Positions 1 to 8,746 of a stretch of 64,000 bases of DNA are shown piece by piece. This DNA comes from Streptomyces sp. DH5 (GTDB lineage: Bacteria > Actinomycetota > Actinomycetes > Streptomycetales > Streptomycetaceae): the NCBI RefSeq assembly GCF_020873915.1, contig NZ_JAHWGP010000016.1, positions 100,504-164,503 of the forward strand, given 5' to 3'. The notes below the pieces were generated by a model. The model was given only the letters and a program-made list of their open reading frames with translations, searched no databases and was not told the origin of the DNA. Position 1 is the first letter of the stretch; the number at the start of each line of letters is the position of its first letter. The position numbers were made by a program, and so were the translations under genes.

Positions 1-2593
1 GCCGCAGCAGCCGTGTCACCCGGACGTCGGGCAGGTCGACCTCGGAGAAGCCCGCACCGGTGAGTCCGGGGCGCTCGGCCGTCGAGTCGACGATCGTCAG
101 CTTCATCCAGTCCGTCGGCCCGGCGGGCGCCTTGACCTGCTGCTTGGTGCCGTTGGCCCGCAGGATCGAGGTCGTGGAGCCGTTCTCCGTCTCCACCCGC
201 ACCCGGGTCGCCGCCGCCCGCACGCCGTCCTGCGGCAGCGGGGTGAGGCCGATGGAGTCCGGCATCTCGTAGGCGCCGTCGAAGGCGATGCGCAGCCACT
301 GCCCGTCCGGGGAGCCGTCGGCGCCCTCGGCCCACGCGGTGTCCGGGTTGCCGTCGAAGGCGTTCACCGGGTCGTACTGGGGCAGGTGGAACAGCCAGTT
401 GCCGTAGGAGGACGCCGACACCGAGTCGGCGCCGCGCAGTTCGGCCACCGTCTGGTGCTCCAGGCCCTCGGTCGGCAGGATCTGGCGCGGGCGTTCACCC
501 GCGTCCTGGGCGGCGTCCGACGCGTTGCGCTCGTCCGGTGTGTACGTGTACGAGGTGTTGGCGTTGACCAGTCCGAAGCGGGTGTCCGCCCGCCGCAGCC
601 CGTCGCCGATCACCTGCAGCGGCGGCGTGCCGAGCCCCGGGTGCGCGTCCCCGGTCAGTACGGCCGGCCGGCCCCGCAGCTGGTCCGCGAGCGGCAGCAG
701 CGCCTCGGGTCCGCCGGACACCACGGCGGTGTCGGCGACGGGCAGCAGCCGTGCCTGCCCCGGACGCTGGACCTCCGCACCGGCCGGACGGTAGATCTCC
801 ACCGCCCGCTGCTGCGGATACAGGCCCTCGACCTGAAGCGGTGTGCCGGGCGCGATCACCCCGCCGGTCGTCACCGGTCCGAGCCCCTTGGCCCGCTGGT
901 ACCCGGACTGCTCCAGGGTGCGCTTGACCGTCGCCGTCGGCACCTGGCCGATCTGGTCGGGGTCGAGATCGTTGCGGACGACGACGTAGTGGATGCCCGC
1001 CCGGCTCAGGTAGTCGGCCAGACCCGGCACCGCGCTCCCGGTCAGCAGGGCCCGCTCCACCGCGTCCATGGCGCGCCGGTTGCCGGGGGTGCCGAACGGC
1101 ACGTAGTCGCGCTGCGCCCAGCGGGAGTCGGCGACCACGTCCAGCGGCTGGTCGATGGTCGACCCCCAGGTGTGGATGCCGTGCGCGGTCGCGGGGACGA
1201 CCAGGGCACGCGAGTCGGGGGAGTTCTTCTCCAGCCAGTCGGCCGTCGCCTGCCAGTACTTGGGGATCTCCTGGAACGAACCCGGGGTGAGGATCGACCC
1301 GTTGAGGTACGGCCACAGCAGTCCGGGCAGGACGAGCACCGCCGCGATCAGCGGCGCGAACCGCCGGGCGCGCACCCGATGGGTCCCGCGCGCCTGCGCC
1401 GACACCCCGACCAGGTGCGCCAGCCCCAGGGAGAACGCCAGCGCCAGCCCCGTCTGGAACTTGTAGATGTTGCGGAACGGTGCCAGCCAGCCGTCCAGCC
1501 AGCCCTGCACCACCGAGTGGAACGGGCCGCCGAAGGCGCCCCCGTACCCGGCCAGCAGCACCAGGGCCGCGACCAGCACGGTCAGCACCAGCCAGCGCCG
1601 CTCGGGCATGTCCCGCCGGGCCAGCCCGGCGAGTCCCAGCCCGGCCGCGAGCGCCGAGCAGACGACCACCAGCGCCGACGACGCGACGGTCCAGCCGGCC
1701 GGCAGCCACGCCTCACCGAAGTTCAGGTAGGCGACCCAGTTGCCGGCGCCGCGCAGTGCCTCGGTCGCCGCCATCGTGTCCGTCGTCGTCCGCGACGTCT
1801 CGATGTAGGGGAGGAAGTTCTCGCCGTGCGCCCCGAGCAGCAGCAGCGGTATCCACCACCAGGCGGTGGCCACGATCATCGCCGGCGTCCACCAGGCGAT
1901 CAGCTTGCGCTGCCGGGGGCCCGGCGGGCGGGAGAGCAGGTACAGCCCGACCGGCAGCAGGGACGCCAGCGTCGAGGCGGCGTTGACCCCGCCCATGAAC
2001 GGCACCAGCAGCGCCGACCGCAGCGCGGCGACCCTGGCCGTGTAGCGCTCGTCCGTCAGCGGCAGCAGCACCCAGGGCAGCAGTGCGCCCGGCAGCGCGG
2101 CGGCCGACGTGGAGCCGACGACGGCCGTGAACACCGGCCACAGCGCGTACGCGGCCGCCGCGAGCAGCCGCGACGCGCCGCTGCCCACACGCAGCCGCTC
2201 CGCCAGCCGCAGCGCGCCCCAGAACGCCACCGACACGATCAGCGACATCCACAGCCGCTCGGCCAGCCACACCGGCAGCTGCGCCGCGTCGGCCAGCCAG
2301 TAGAACGGCAGCATCGGCCACACGTAGCCGATGTACTGGTCGGAGATGCCGCCGAACGAGCCCCTGTTGTGCCACAGCTGGCCCAGGTCGGCGAGGAACT
2401 GTCCCGGGTCGACGGTGACGCCGAGCTTGGTGTCGAAGGTCTGCCGGCCCGGCTGGACCGCCAGGAACAGGACGAACACCACCGCCCAGAAGCCGAGCAG
2501 CCAGCGGCGCGACCGCGGGCCCTCGGGAGGGCCCGCGGTGGCTCTGCGTGAAGGAACGGCTGCCGGAGGGGGAGCCTGGACCGTGGTCGTCAT
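1..2593 (-). CDS. AftD-like DUF3367 membrane glycosyltransferase (C-terminus cut by window edge)
   Basis: The minus-strand frame stays open from an ATG at 2593 to the window edge (about 864 codons seen), so the C-terminus is missing. A short N-terminal Pro/Ala stretch leads into many hydrophobic segments (first TM near residues 28-48: LLGFWAVVFVLFLAVQPGR), as in the DUF3367/alpha-(1->3)-arabinofuranosyltransferase family (mycobacterial AftD). The later soluble half contains an F5/8-type-C-like carbohydrate-binding motif (AFDGNPDTAWAEG) near residues 760-800. Family knowledge: polytopic GT-C enzyme adding sugar from a lipid-linked donor to envelope glycan. The ATG overlaps the methyltransferase stop (ATGA), so it is translationally coupled to a GT4 and a methyltransferase. 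Acceptor unknown: streptomycetes lack mycobacterial arabinogalactan. Confidence 0.85.
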   Translation of the reverse strand, partial: MTTTVQAPPPAAVPSRRATAGPPEGPRSRRWLLGFWAVVFVLFLAVQPGRQTFDTKLGVTVDPGQFLADLGQLWHNRGSFGGISDQYIGYVWPMLPFYWLADAAQLPVWLAERLWMSLIVSVAFWGALRLAERLRVGSGASRLLAAAAYALWPVFTAVVGSTSAAALPGALLPWVLLPLTDERYTARVAALRSALLVPFMGGVNAASTLASLLPVGLYLLSRPPGPRQRKLIAWWTPAMIVATAWWWIPLLLLGAHGENFLPYIETSRTTTDTMAATEALRGAGNWVAYLNFGEAWLPAGWTVASSALVVVCSALAAGLGLAGLARRDMPERRWLVLTVLVAALVLLAGYGGAFGGPFHSVVQGWLDGWLAPFRNIYKFQTGLALAFSLGLAHLVGVSAQARGTHRVRARRFAPLIAAVLVLPGLLWPYLNGSILTPGSFQEIPKYWQATADWLEKNSPDSRALVVPATAHGIHTWGSTIDQPLDVVADSRWAQRDYVPFGTPGNRRAMDAVERALLTGSAVPGLADYLSRAGIHYVVVRNDLDPDQIGQVPTATVKRTLEQSGYQRAKGLGPVTTGGVIAPGTPLQVEGLYPQQRAVEIYRPAGAEVQRPGQARLLPVADTAVVSGGPEALLPLADQLRGRPAVLTGDAHPGLGTPPLQVIGDGLRRADTRFGLVNANTSYTYTPDERNASDAAQDAGERPRQILPTEGLEHQTVAELRGADSVSASSYGNWLFHLPQYDPVNAFDGNPDTAWAEGADGSPDGQWLRIAFDGAYEMPDSIGLTPLPQDGVRAAATRVRVETENGSTTSILRANGTKQQVKAPAGPTDWMKLTIVDSTAERPGLTGAGFSEVDLPDVRVTRLLR

Positions 2594-3390
2594 TCGGGAC
2601 ACCGCCGGAGGATGAGGAGGAGGTTCCAGGTGGCGAACTCGCGCAGGCCGGGCACCTTGACCACGGTCCGCGTGAGGAACGGCCAGTAACGGGAGCGAGC
2701 CGACACGATCCGCACGTCGTCGCGGGACCGCACCTGCCGCAGGGTGGTGCCGATGTGCACCGGGAAGAGGTTCTCGCCGAGCGTGTGCTTGGCGGGCTTG
2801 CCGGTACGGCGCAGGTAGCGGGCGCGGGCCCGCTCGGCGCCGAAGTAGTGCCAGGGCGCCCACTCGTGACCGCCCCACGGGGACAGCCAGTTGGTGAACG
2901 ACACATAGATCAGTCCGCCGGGCCGGGTCACCCGGGCCAGCTCGCTGAGGAACGTCTGGGGATCGGCCACGTGCTCCAGCACGTTGGAGGAGAAGGTGAC
3001 GTCCGCCGACCCGTCGGCCAGCGGCAGCAGGTAGCCGTCCGCCACCACGGTTCCCTCCGGGGGTTTCCCGCCCAGCTCGCCCGCATCGGGCTCGAAGAGG
3101 TAGGCGTGGGCCCCCCGCCGGCGGAACTCGTCGGTGAAGTACCCGCTGCCGCCCCCGACGTCCACGACCACCCGCCCGGCCACCGGCCCGCCGTACGCCT
3201 CCACCTGGTCGGCGGCGTCACGGGCGAGGAGCGAGTAGCAGGCGTCGGGTTCGTCCTGTTCGCGCAGGAAGGCGCGGAAGAGGGCGGCGGAACGCCGGAG
3301 CGAGGGGTCCTTCAGGGCTCCGGGCCGGGCGGCGGACCCACCGGCCCTCAGCCTGGCGGCCATCCCGCCGACGAAACGATGAGGTGTCAC
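2590..3390 (-). CDS. class I SAM-dependent methyltransferase
   Basis: 266 aa from a GTG that overlaps the upstream glycosyltransferase stop (GTGA), which decides the start. Rossmann-type SAM-binding motif VVVDVGGGSGYFTDEF near residues 74-90, acidic motif YLFEPD, and a motif-III-like SNVLEHVADP segment place it in the Methyltransf_11 class. Substrate is not readable from sequence. It sits between a GT4 glycosyltransferase and an AftD-like enzyme with 4-bp overlaps on both sides, so it probably methylates a sugar or lipid-linked glycan intermediate on the cytoplasmic face (inference). No membrane segment visible; it may be recruited through its partners. Confidence 0.85.
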   Translation of the reverse strand: MTPHRFVGGMAARLRAGGSAARPGALKDPSLRRSAALFRAFLREQDEPDACYSLLARDAADQVEAYGGPVAGRVVVDVGGGSGYFTDEFRRRGAHAYLFEPDAGELGGKPPEGTVVADGYLLPLADGSADVTFSSNVLEHVADPQTFLSELARVTRPGGLIYVSFTNWLSPWGGHEWAPWHYFGAERARARYLRRTGKPAKHTLGENLFPVHIGTTLRQVRSRDDVRIVSARSRYWPFLTRTVVKVPGLREFATWNLLLILRRCPE

Positions 3391-4574
3391 GGCGCGGAAC
3401 CCCGAACCGCCTCCCGGGCGACCGCCCGGAACCGCCGCACCGTGTGCTCCCAGCGGTAGCCCGCCGCGTGCTCCCGTGCGGCCTTGCCCATCAGCTCCCG
3501 CCGGTCCTCGGCGAGCGTCAGCGACATCCAGGCGGCCGCGAACGAGGACTCGCCGGTGGCCAGTACGCCCGTCTCGCCGTCCCGCACGGAGTCGCGCAGT
3601 CCGGGCACGTCGAAGGCGACCGCCGGGGTCTCCCGCGCCGCCGCCTCGGTGACGACGAGGCCCCACCCCTCCACGGCGGAGGGGTGCAGCAGCAGCCACG
3701 CCGCGCACAGCAGCCGGTGCTTCTCCGCTTCGGAGACGTGCCCGGTGAACCGGACGCCGGGGCCGGCCATCCGCTCCAGCCGCTCCCGTTCCGGACCGTC
3801 GCCGACGATCACCAGCCGGCCGCCGGTGACGGGCCGCACCCGCTCCCAGAGCCGCAGCAGCAGATCGATCCGCTTGTACTCGACGAGCCGGCCCACCGCC
3901 ACGAACAGCGGTTCCGGGGAGCGTTCGGTGAGCGGTCCCGGCTCGGCCACGCCGTTGTGCACGACGCGTATCCGCTCCCGCGGTACACCGATGCCGCGCA
4001 GCGCGTGTTCGGTGGACGGCGAGACGGCGACGACCAGCCCCTGCCGCCGGGAACCGGTGAGTGCCCAGTGCTCGAGCCGTCGGCCGATGCGCGCGGCCGG
4101 GGCCAGCGGGCCGCCGAACCGCATCTTCCACAGATCGGTGTGCACGTGGTTGACCAGGCACAGGGTGGGCCCGTGGTGCCACAGCGGTGCCAGGTAGGGC
4201 ACGCCGTTGCACACCTCGACCAGCAGGTCGCAGTCGCCGACCTGACGGGCGAAGGCGGAACGGGCACGCAGGTAGTGGCCGTACGTCCCGCCCGCCGACA
4301 CGACCCGGTAGTCACGGTAGGCCGCGGGTCCCCCGCACAGCAGGGTGACCTGGTGGCCCAGTCGGGTCAGGCCGTCGGCAAGCCGGTCGACCAGCAGCTC
4401 GGAGCCGCCGGCGGACGGATTGCCCAGGTCGCGGTGGGCGAGGAAGACGATCCGGCGCGGGTGTGGGGGAAGCGCCGGAGCGTGCTGCGACGCGCCGGGG
4501 CGCGGGGTGAGGTGGGTGTCCCCCTGCTCGAGCGAGGGCGGGAGCGGGGGACGGGACGGCACGTGCTGGGGCAT
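3387..4574 (-). CDS. family 4 glycosyltransferase (GT-B fold)
   Basis: 395 aa from the ATG at 4574, preceded by GGAG at a 7-nt spacing; the frame runs further upstream but only as low-complexity sequence. N-terminal IVFLAHRDLGNPSAGGSE is the donor-independent GT4 glycine-rich loop. The C-terminal half has the nucleotide-sugar fold (FVAVGRLVEYKRIDLLLRLW, VIVGDGPERERLE) and the EGWGLVVTEAAA segment holding the E-x7-E motif. It transfers a hexose or related sugar from a nucleotide donor in the cytoplasm. First gene of a three-gene overlapping operon (GT4, methyltransferase, AftD-like), suggesting stepwise synthesis of a surface glycan. Acceptor unknown. Confidence 0.88.
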   Translation of the reverse strand: MPQHVPSRPPLPPSLEQGDTHLTPRPGASQHAPALPPHPRRIVFLAHRDLGNPSAGGSELLVDRLADGLTRLGHQVTLLCGGPAAYRDYRVVSAGGTYGHYLRARSAFARQVGDCDLLVEVCNGVPYLAPLWHHGPTLCLVNHVHTDLWKMRFGGPLAPAARIGRRLEHWALTGSRRQGLVVAVSPSTEHALRGIGVPRERIRVVHNGVAEPGPLTERSPEPLFVAVGRLVEYKRIDLLLRLWERVRPVTGGRLVIVGDGPERERLERMAGPGVRFTGHVSEAEKHRLLCAAWLLLHPSAVEGWGLVVTEAAARETPAVAFDVPGLRDSVRDGETGVLATGESSFAAAWMSLTLAEDRRELMGKAAREHAAGYRWEHTVRRFRAVAREAVRGSAP

Positions 4575-4830
4575 CGGTGCTCCAACTCGTCTCGGGGAAC
4601 CCGGCGTGGGGAACGCGAGGACGTGAGGACGGGAGGACGTGAGGAGGTGGAGTGGTCGGGACGTGAGGAGGCGGGGCGGGAAGGAGCCCTCGGCGGGGCT
4701 CGTCGGGGTTCCTGGGTGAAGGGTGTGGACGGACCGTGGTTGGGTGGGGATTGGACAGTTTTCGCCCCGCCGTTCCCCACGGCTACTCACGCAGGTGACA
4801 ATTTCCGGCTTTTCTTACTCGCCAGTCACT
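4575..4830. promoter_or_regulatory. leader/promoter region of the glycan operon
   Basis: No coding signal. Holds a purine-rich stretch (4614-4680) with short near-repeats of GGACGTGAGGA, and a 22-bp element at 4787-4808 (TCACGCAGGTGACAATTTCC...) resembling two copies near 28.8 kb. It lies between the DUF3068 stop and the glycosyltransferase start on the same strand, so the operon promoter is probably here. Confidence 0.35.
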
Positions 4831-5820
4831 TCACGGGGTGAGGGTCGGCCGGGGCGTTCCGGACACATCCGGATCTTCGGTGACCTTCCGTCCGCGTATC
4901 ACCAGGGCGCCACCGAGCACCGCGAGGACGAATCCCGCCACGGCGGCCCCGATCGGCAGCGTCTCTCCCACCAGCTCGAGCCGGCCGCTGTCGCTCTTGG
5001 CCTGCCGCACGGCCTCCTTCTGCGTCTCCTCCGTGAACGACACGCCCTTCTCGGCGTCCAGCAGCACCGCGGCGTCCTTCTCCGCGCCCGGAGCCCGCAG
5101 GGTCTGCCGGGGGCTGGTCCGCGCGTAGACGACGCGGCCGGTGCGCTGGTCGACGACCAGCTCCACGCCGTGGTTGGAGTACCACTCCTCGGCCAGCACC
5201 TGCGGCCTTTCCGGCTGGCCGACGAGGCTGCCCGGCACCATCCGGGTGCCGGACTTGGTCGGCGGCACCGTGGCGGTGAACCGGTAGCCGGTGTAGCCCT
5301 GGACCTTCTCCGTGCCCTGGTAGCGCATGACGACCGTGTCGCGCAGGGTGTTGTCCCACCACTGGTAGGAGCGCTTCTGCACGTCGAAGGGGAACTTCAG
5401 GTACGCCTCGCCCTGGATGTTCGGCTTCGCGTCACAGCACCGCACCGCCTTGGTGGTCTCGCGGTCCAGCACCCAGCGGTGCGGGGTGAAGCTCAGGGCG
5501 TCGTGCGGGTCGGCGGCCGGCAGTGACTTGTCCGTGTCCACGGACGTCGTCACGTCCCACACCGCGTGGCCGCTGCGCTCGCTCTCCGCGACGTTGCCGC
5601 GCACCCGTTGGGTGATGGTGATCTTCTGGTCGGGAACGGTCTCGACCTTCTCCAGGTCGAAGACACTGCCCCGGCCGGTGTAGACGGCGGTGGTGTCGAT
5701 GTCCACCGGGTTCACCGCCGCGCGTGGTTTCACGTACCAGGCGAACAGCGGCGCCAGGACCAGCAGGAACGTGCCGAGACCCAGCAGGATCAGGGAGAAG
5801 GGGGAAGCAGTACGGCGCAT
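4831..5820 (-). CDS. DUF3068 (PorA-family-like) membrane-anchored protein
   Basis: 329 aa, ATG at 5820 with GGAG seven bases upstream. N-terminal TM residues 8-29 (FSLILLGLGTFLLVLAPLFAWYV), a large extracytoplasmic domain of about 260 residues, and a C-terminal TM near residues 286-308 (LPIGAAVAGFVLAVLGGALVIRG) followed by a short basic tail. This two-TM layout with a WWDNT core and a vicinal Cys pair (RCCDAK) matches DUF3068, an actinobacterial family of unknown function. It precedes the GT4/methyltransferase/AftD-like operon on the same strand with a 256-nt gap, and a DUF2613 gene is divergent. A role at the outer face of the membrane in envelope polysaccharide or export is inference from context. 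Confidence 0.85.
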   Translation of the reverse strand: MRRTASPFSLILLGLGTFLLVLAPLFAWYVKPRAAVNPVDIDTTAVYTGRGSVFDLEKVETVPDQKITITQRVRGNVAESERSGHAVWDVTTSVDTDKSLPAADPHDALSFTPHRWVLDRETTKAVRCCDAKPNIQGEAYLKFPFDVQKRSYQWWDNTLRDTVVMRYQGTEKVQGYTGYRFTATVPPTKSGTRMVPGSLVGQPERPQVLAEEWYSNHGVELVVDQRTGRVVYARTSPRQTLRAPGAEKDAAVLLDAEKGVSFTEETQKEAVRQAKSDSGRLELVGETLPIGAAVAGFVLAVLGGALVIRGRKVTEDPDVSGTPRPTLTP

Positions 5821-6034
5821 CCGGGTACTCCAGAGAATCGGGACGGCTCGGCGCGTTCGGGCCGGAGCCGTTCGGGAAGTGCGCGTGCGGGAGTCCCCAC
5901 CCCCTACGGGCTGGGAACCGTATGCGCCCCTTGACGGAGTGTCAATGTCACGTCGACACTGTGGTCACGACACACGGGGGTGGCCGGTCACCGTGGGGGT
6001 GGGGAAACCTCCCGACTGAGAGGCTGACCCGGAG
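5821..6034. promoter_or_regulatory. divergent promoter region, DUF3068 / DUF2613-pucR
   Basis: A candidate plus-strand promoter has -35 TTGACG at 5931-5936 and -10 GACACT at 5955-5960 (18-bp spacer). A GTGTC...GACAC inverted repeat (5939-5959) overlaps the spacer and -10 and could be an operator for the PucR-type regulator encoded downstream (inference). Confidence 0.4.
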
Positions 6035-6187
6035 ATGTCCAGATTGCTCGCCGCCGCCCTGACGGTCGCGCTCGCCGCCGCCCTCGCCGTGGGCGCCGCG
6101 GTCGGTGTCGTGGCACTGCTCGACGCCACGCCCGACCAGCCGAACACCCCGCTGATCACCTACGAGCAGGCCGGCCAGGGGAGTTGA
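6035..6187 (+). CDS. DUF2613 family small membrane/secreted protein
   Basis: 50 aa, essentially one hydrophobic signal-anchor (residues 2-30, Ala/Val/Leu-rich) followed by LDATPDQPNTPLITYEQ. Size and the conserved tail match DUF2613, the family of mycobacterial Rv0236A, which also lies beside aftD; the same neighbourhood here supports the call. The GGAG directly abutting the ATG is too close to serve as a Shine-Dalgarno; GAGAGG further upstream is the better candidate. It ends three bases before the GTG of the PucR regulator, so they are probably cotranscribed. Function unknown. Confidence 0.75.
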   Translation: MSRLLAAALTVALAAALAVGAAVGVVALLDATPDQPNTPLITYEQAGQGS

Positions 6188-6190
6188 CCG

Positions 6191-7429
6191 GTGACGGCGC
6201 CCCGTACCCTCACGGCCCGCTCCGCCTGGCACGACGTGCCCCGGCACCAGGTGCGCCGGTTCGCCGAGATCGCCATGGCCGACGTGCCCGCGCTGGCCGA
6301 GGAGATCATGAGTGAGATCCAGCGCGAGTACCCGCACCTGCCGGTCGTCCTCGACGACTCCGGCGAACCCATGGCCCTCGTCGGCATCCGCCGCGCCATC
6401 GAGGCCTTCGTCCAGCACGTCGCGCACGACTACCCGGCGGGCCGGCCCACCGTGCCGCCGGGCGTCTTCCAGGACTTCGGGCGGGGCGAGGGACTCAACG
6501 GCCGGTCACTGGACGCGCTCCAGGCGACCTACCGCATGGGCGTCCGCCTCGCCTGGCGCCGCTTCGCCGAGATCGGCCAGCGCATCGACATCCCGGCGCC
6601 CGCCATGTACGAGCTCGTCGACGCCGGATACGAGTACCTGGACGGCCTGGTAGACCAGTCGGTGCGCGGCTACGCCGAGGCCGCCGCCCGCCAGGCCGGG
6701 GAGCGGCTGCGGTTACAGCGCCGGCTGATGGAGCTCCTACTGGTGGAACACCACCGGGGCGACCCCTCCGACGCGCTCGCCGAGCGGGCCGCCCGGATCG
6801 GCTGGCCGCTGCCCGGGAAGGTCGCGGTCGGTGTGCTGCTGCGCCCGGCGCGGGAGGCGATGGCGCCCGCGGTGGGGCAGGGCGTGCTGCTGGACATGGA
6901 GTACGAGCAGCCCCGCATGGTGGTGCCCGAGCCGGACGCGGCCGGCCGCCCCGAACTGCTGCACCGCGCGCTCGCCGGCTGGTCCGGGGCGATCGGTCCG
7001 CCCGTGCCGGTCGCCGACGCGGCGAAGTCGCTGCGCTGGGCGGATGCGGCGGTACGGCTGATGCGGCGCGGGCTGCTGCCCGCCGGTGAGGTGCTGTACT
7101 GCACCGAGCACACCGAGGCCCTCGTGCTGCTCCAGCCGGAAGAACTGATCGAGGACCTCGCGGCGCGGTGCCTGGCCCCGCTGGCGCACTGCGGTTCGGC
7201 CCACGGCAGGCGCCTCGCGGAGACGCTGCTGGCGTGGCTGGAGACCCGGGGCGGGGCGCCGGAGGTCGCGGCCCGGCTGGGTGTCCACCCGCAGACCGTC
7301 CGCTACCGCCTGCGGCAGATCCGCGAACTGTGGGGTGCCGCGATCGACGATCCGGACCGCCGCTTCGAACTGGAACTGGTGCTGCGCGCCCGACGGCTGC
7401 GCGGAGCCCTAGGCCCCCCGAGTGCGTGA
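6191..7429 (+). CDS. PucR/CdaR-type helix-turn-helix regulator with a TTA codon
   Basis: 412 aa from GTG, with GGGGAG seven bases upstream inside the DUF2613 gene. N-terminal alpha-helical RsbT co-antagonist/GGDEF-like region (about 30-170), a GGDEF-derived middle (about 190-300), and a C-terminal PucR HTH (RLGVHPQTVRYRLRQIRELW, about 365-395). Acts as cytoplasmic DNA-binding regulator; target unknown. Codon 175 (6713-6715) is TTA, an extremely rare codon here, so translation should require the bldA tRNA and be tied to development. A paralogue with the same layout and also TTA codons is encoded at 23838-25049. Location after DUF2613 suggests control of envelope genes (inference). Confidence 0.87.
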   Translation: MTAPRTLTARSAWHDVPRHQVRRFAEIAMADVPALAEEIMSEIQREYPHLPVVLDDSGEPMALVGIRRAIEAFVQHVAHDYPAGRPTVPPGVFQDFGRGEGLNGRSLDALQATYRMGVRLAWRRFAEIGQRIDIPAPAMYELVDAGYEYLDGLVDQSVRGYAEAAARQAGERLRLQRRLMELLLVEHHRGDPSDALAERAARIGWPLPGKVAVGVLLRPAREAMAPAVGQGVLLDMEYEQPRMVVPEPDAAGRPELLHRALAGWSGAIGPPVPVADAAKSLRWADAAVRLMRRGLLPAGEVLYCTEHTEALVLLQPEELIEDLAARCLAPLAHCGSAHGRRLAETLLAWLETRGGAPEVAARLGVHPQTVRYRLRQIRELWGAAIDDPDRRFELELVLRARRLRGALGPPSA

Positions 7430-7972
7430 GGCGGCCGGGGCCCTGCGGGTGGGGCAGTGGGCCGGGCCGCGGGGAGAACGGGACGGCCGCGAGACCCACG
7501 GCGGCCGGGCCGAACGCCGCCGTCACCGGCGGGGACGCTGCCGCCCTCCCCGTGACCGGTGACCGCGGGCCTCCGCCGTCGGCGGTGCGGACGGCGCTGC
7601 GGAGCTGCTGCTGCCGGCCCGGCCGGCGGTGCGGCCTCCTGGCGGTCCCACCGTACGCGTCACCGGCGCCGCGCCCGCCGACCGCGACGGGCGGTGTCCC
7701 ACCGGGCGGGACCTCCGGCGTGCCACGGACCGGACCCGGCCGCACCTGGCGGCCCGCGCCACCCGGCGGGCCCGGGCCGCGAGTCCGCCCCCGCCCCGGA
7801 CCCGTGCGTCCGGCGTGGTCCCGTGCGCCGGGACCGCGAAGGTGACCTGCGGGCCCTCACCCATTGCCCGCCCGAGCGGCCTGTGGCTAGCCTGTGTTCG
7901 TCATGCCGATCGCCTGTTGAAATCTCGAACGAGAGAGCAGGCGCCTGAGAACACATAGGGAGGGAGCCGGTA
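7430..7972. promoter_or_regulatory. intergenic region and iclR promoter
   Basis: No convincing gene in the first 430 bases: frames are open only because of high GC and encode Pro/Arg/Gly-rich low complexity. Near the 3' end a possible promoter has TTGCCC at 7864-7869 and TAGCCT at 7888-7893. A 12-bp inverted repeat, TCTCGAACGAGA (7923-7934), lies 39 bases before the iclR start and is a candidate autoregulatory operator. Confidence 0.4.
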
Positions 7973-8746
7973 GTGGGACGCCTCGTACCAGCCGTGACCC
8001 GGGCTCTCGACATTCTCGAGCTCTTCCTCGACGGGGACGGGACGCTCTCCGCACCCGACATCGTGCGCAGGCTCCAGCTGCCGCGCACCACCGTCCACGA
8101 GCTGGTGACCACGCTCGCCGCCCGGAAGTACATCGTCCCGGTGGCCGGCCAGCCCGGACGCTACCGGCTCGGCGTACGGCCGTACCAGCTCGGCGCCCGC
8201 TACGCCGAACACCTCGACCTCGCCGCCGAGGGACAGCAGGTCGCCCGCTCCGTCGCCGAGACCTGCGACGAGACGGTGCACGTGGCGATACTGGAGGACA
8301 CCGACGTCATCTACATCGCCAAGGTCGACTCCACGCACGCGGTACGGATGGTGTCTGCGGCCGGCCGCAGACTGCCCGCCCACTGCACCTCCGTCGGCAA
8401 GATGCTGCTCGCCTCCCTCCCGGAACAGGAGATCGCCGCCCGCCTGCCCGACGACGCCGAGCTGGCCGCGATGACCCCCAACAGCATCACCGACCCGGCC
8501 GCCCTGCGCGAGACCCTCGCCGGGATCCGTGCCCGGGGCGTCGCCGTGGAGAGCCGCGAGTCCAACCCGGACGTCTCCTGCGTCGCCGCGCCGGTGCGCG
8601 ACCGCACGGGACAGGTGGTGGCCGCGCTGTCCATCTCCGTACCGATGATCCGCTGGAGCGACGAGCGGCTGGGCGAGCTGGAACGGCTCGCCGTCGAGGG
8701 CGCCGCCGAACTGTCCGAGCGGCTGGGCCACAGGAGCGCGGCATGA
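7973..8746 (+). CDS. IclR family transcriptional regulator
   Basis: 257 aa from GTG with GGGAGG upstream. N-terminal winged helix (ALDILELFLDGDGTLSAPDIVRRLQLPRTTVHELVTTL, residues 9-50) and an IclR effector-binding domain (about 75-250) with the usual AHCTSVGKMLLA and S-x-P/DVSCVAAPVRD segments. IclR proteins bind promoters as tetramers and are modulated by small organic acids or sugar-acid lactones. Its stop overlaps the ATG of an SMP-30 lactonase (ATGA), so it very likely regulates its own operon in response to a sugar acid or lactone. A palindrome just upstream (7923-7934) may be its operator. Confidence 0.92.
   Translation: MGRLVPAVTRALDILELFLDGDGTLSAPDIVRRLQLPRTTVHELVTTLAARKYIVPVAGQPGRYRLGVRPYQLGARYAEHLDLAAEGQQVARSVAETCDETVHVAILEDTDVIYIAKVDSTHAVRMVSAAGRRLPAHCTSVGKMLLASLPEQEIAARLPDDAELAAMTPNSITDPAALRETLAGIRARGVAVESRESNPDVSCVAAPVRDRTGQVVAALSISVPMIRWSDERLGELERLAVEGAAELSERLGHRSAA

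Noticed and set aside
386-2551. Long plus-strand open frame of 721 codons opposite the AftD-like gene
   Set aside because: Arg/Gln/Gly/Pro-rich translation without domain features, anti-sense to a clear membrane enzyme; a GC-driven shadow frame.
7168-7958. Several overlapping open frames after the first pucR gene
   Set aside because: Pro/Arg/Gly low complexity, no ribosome sites, contradictory strands.
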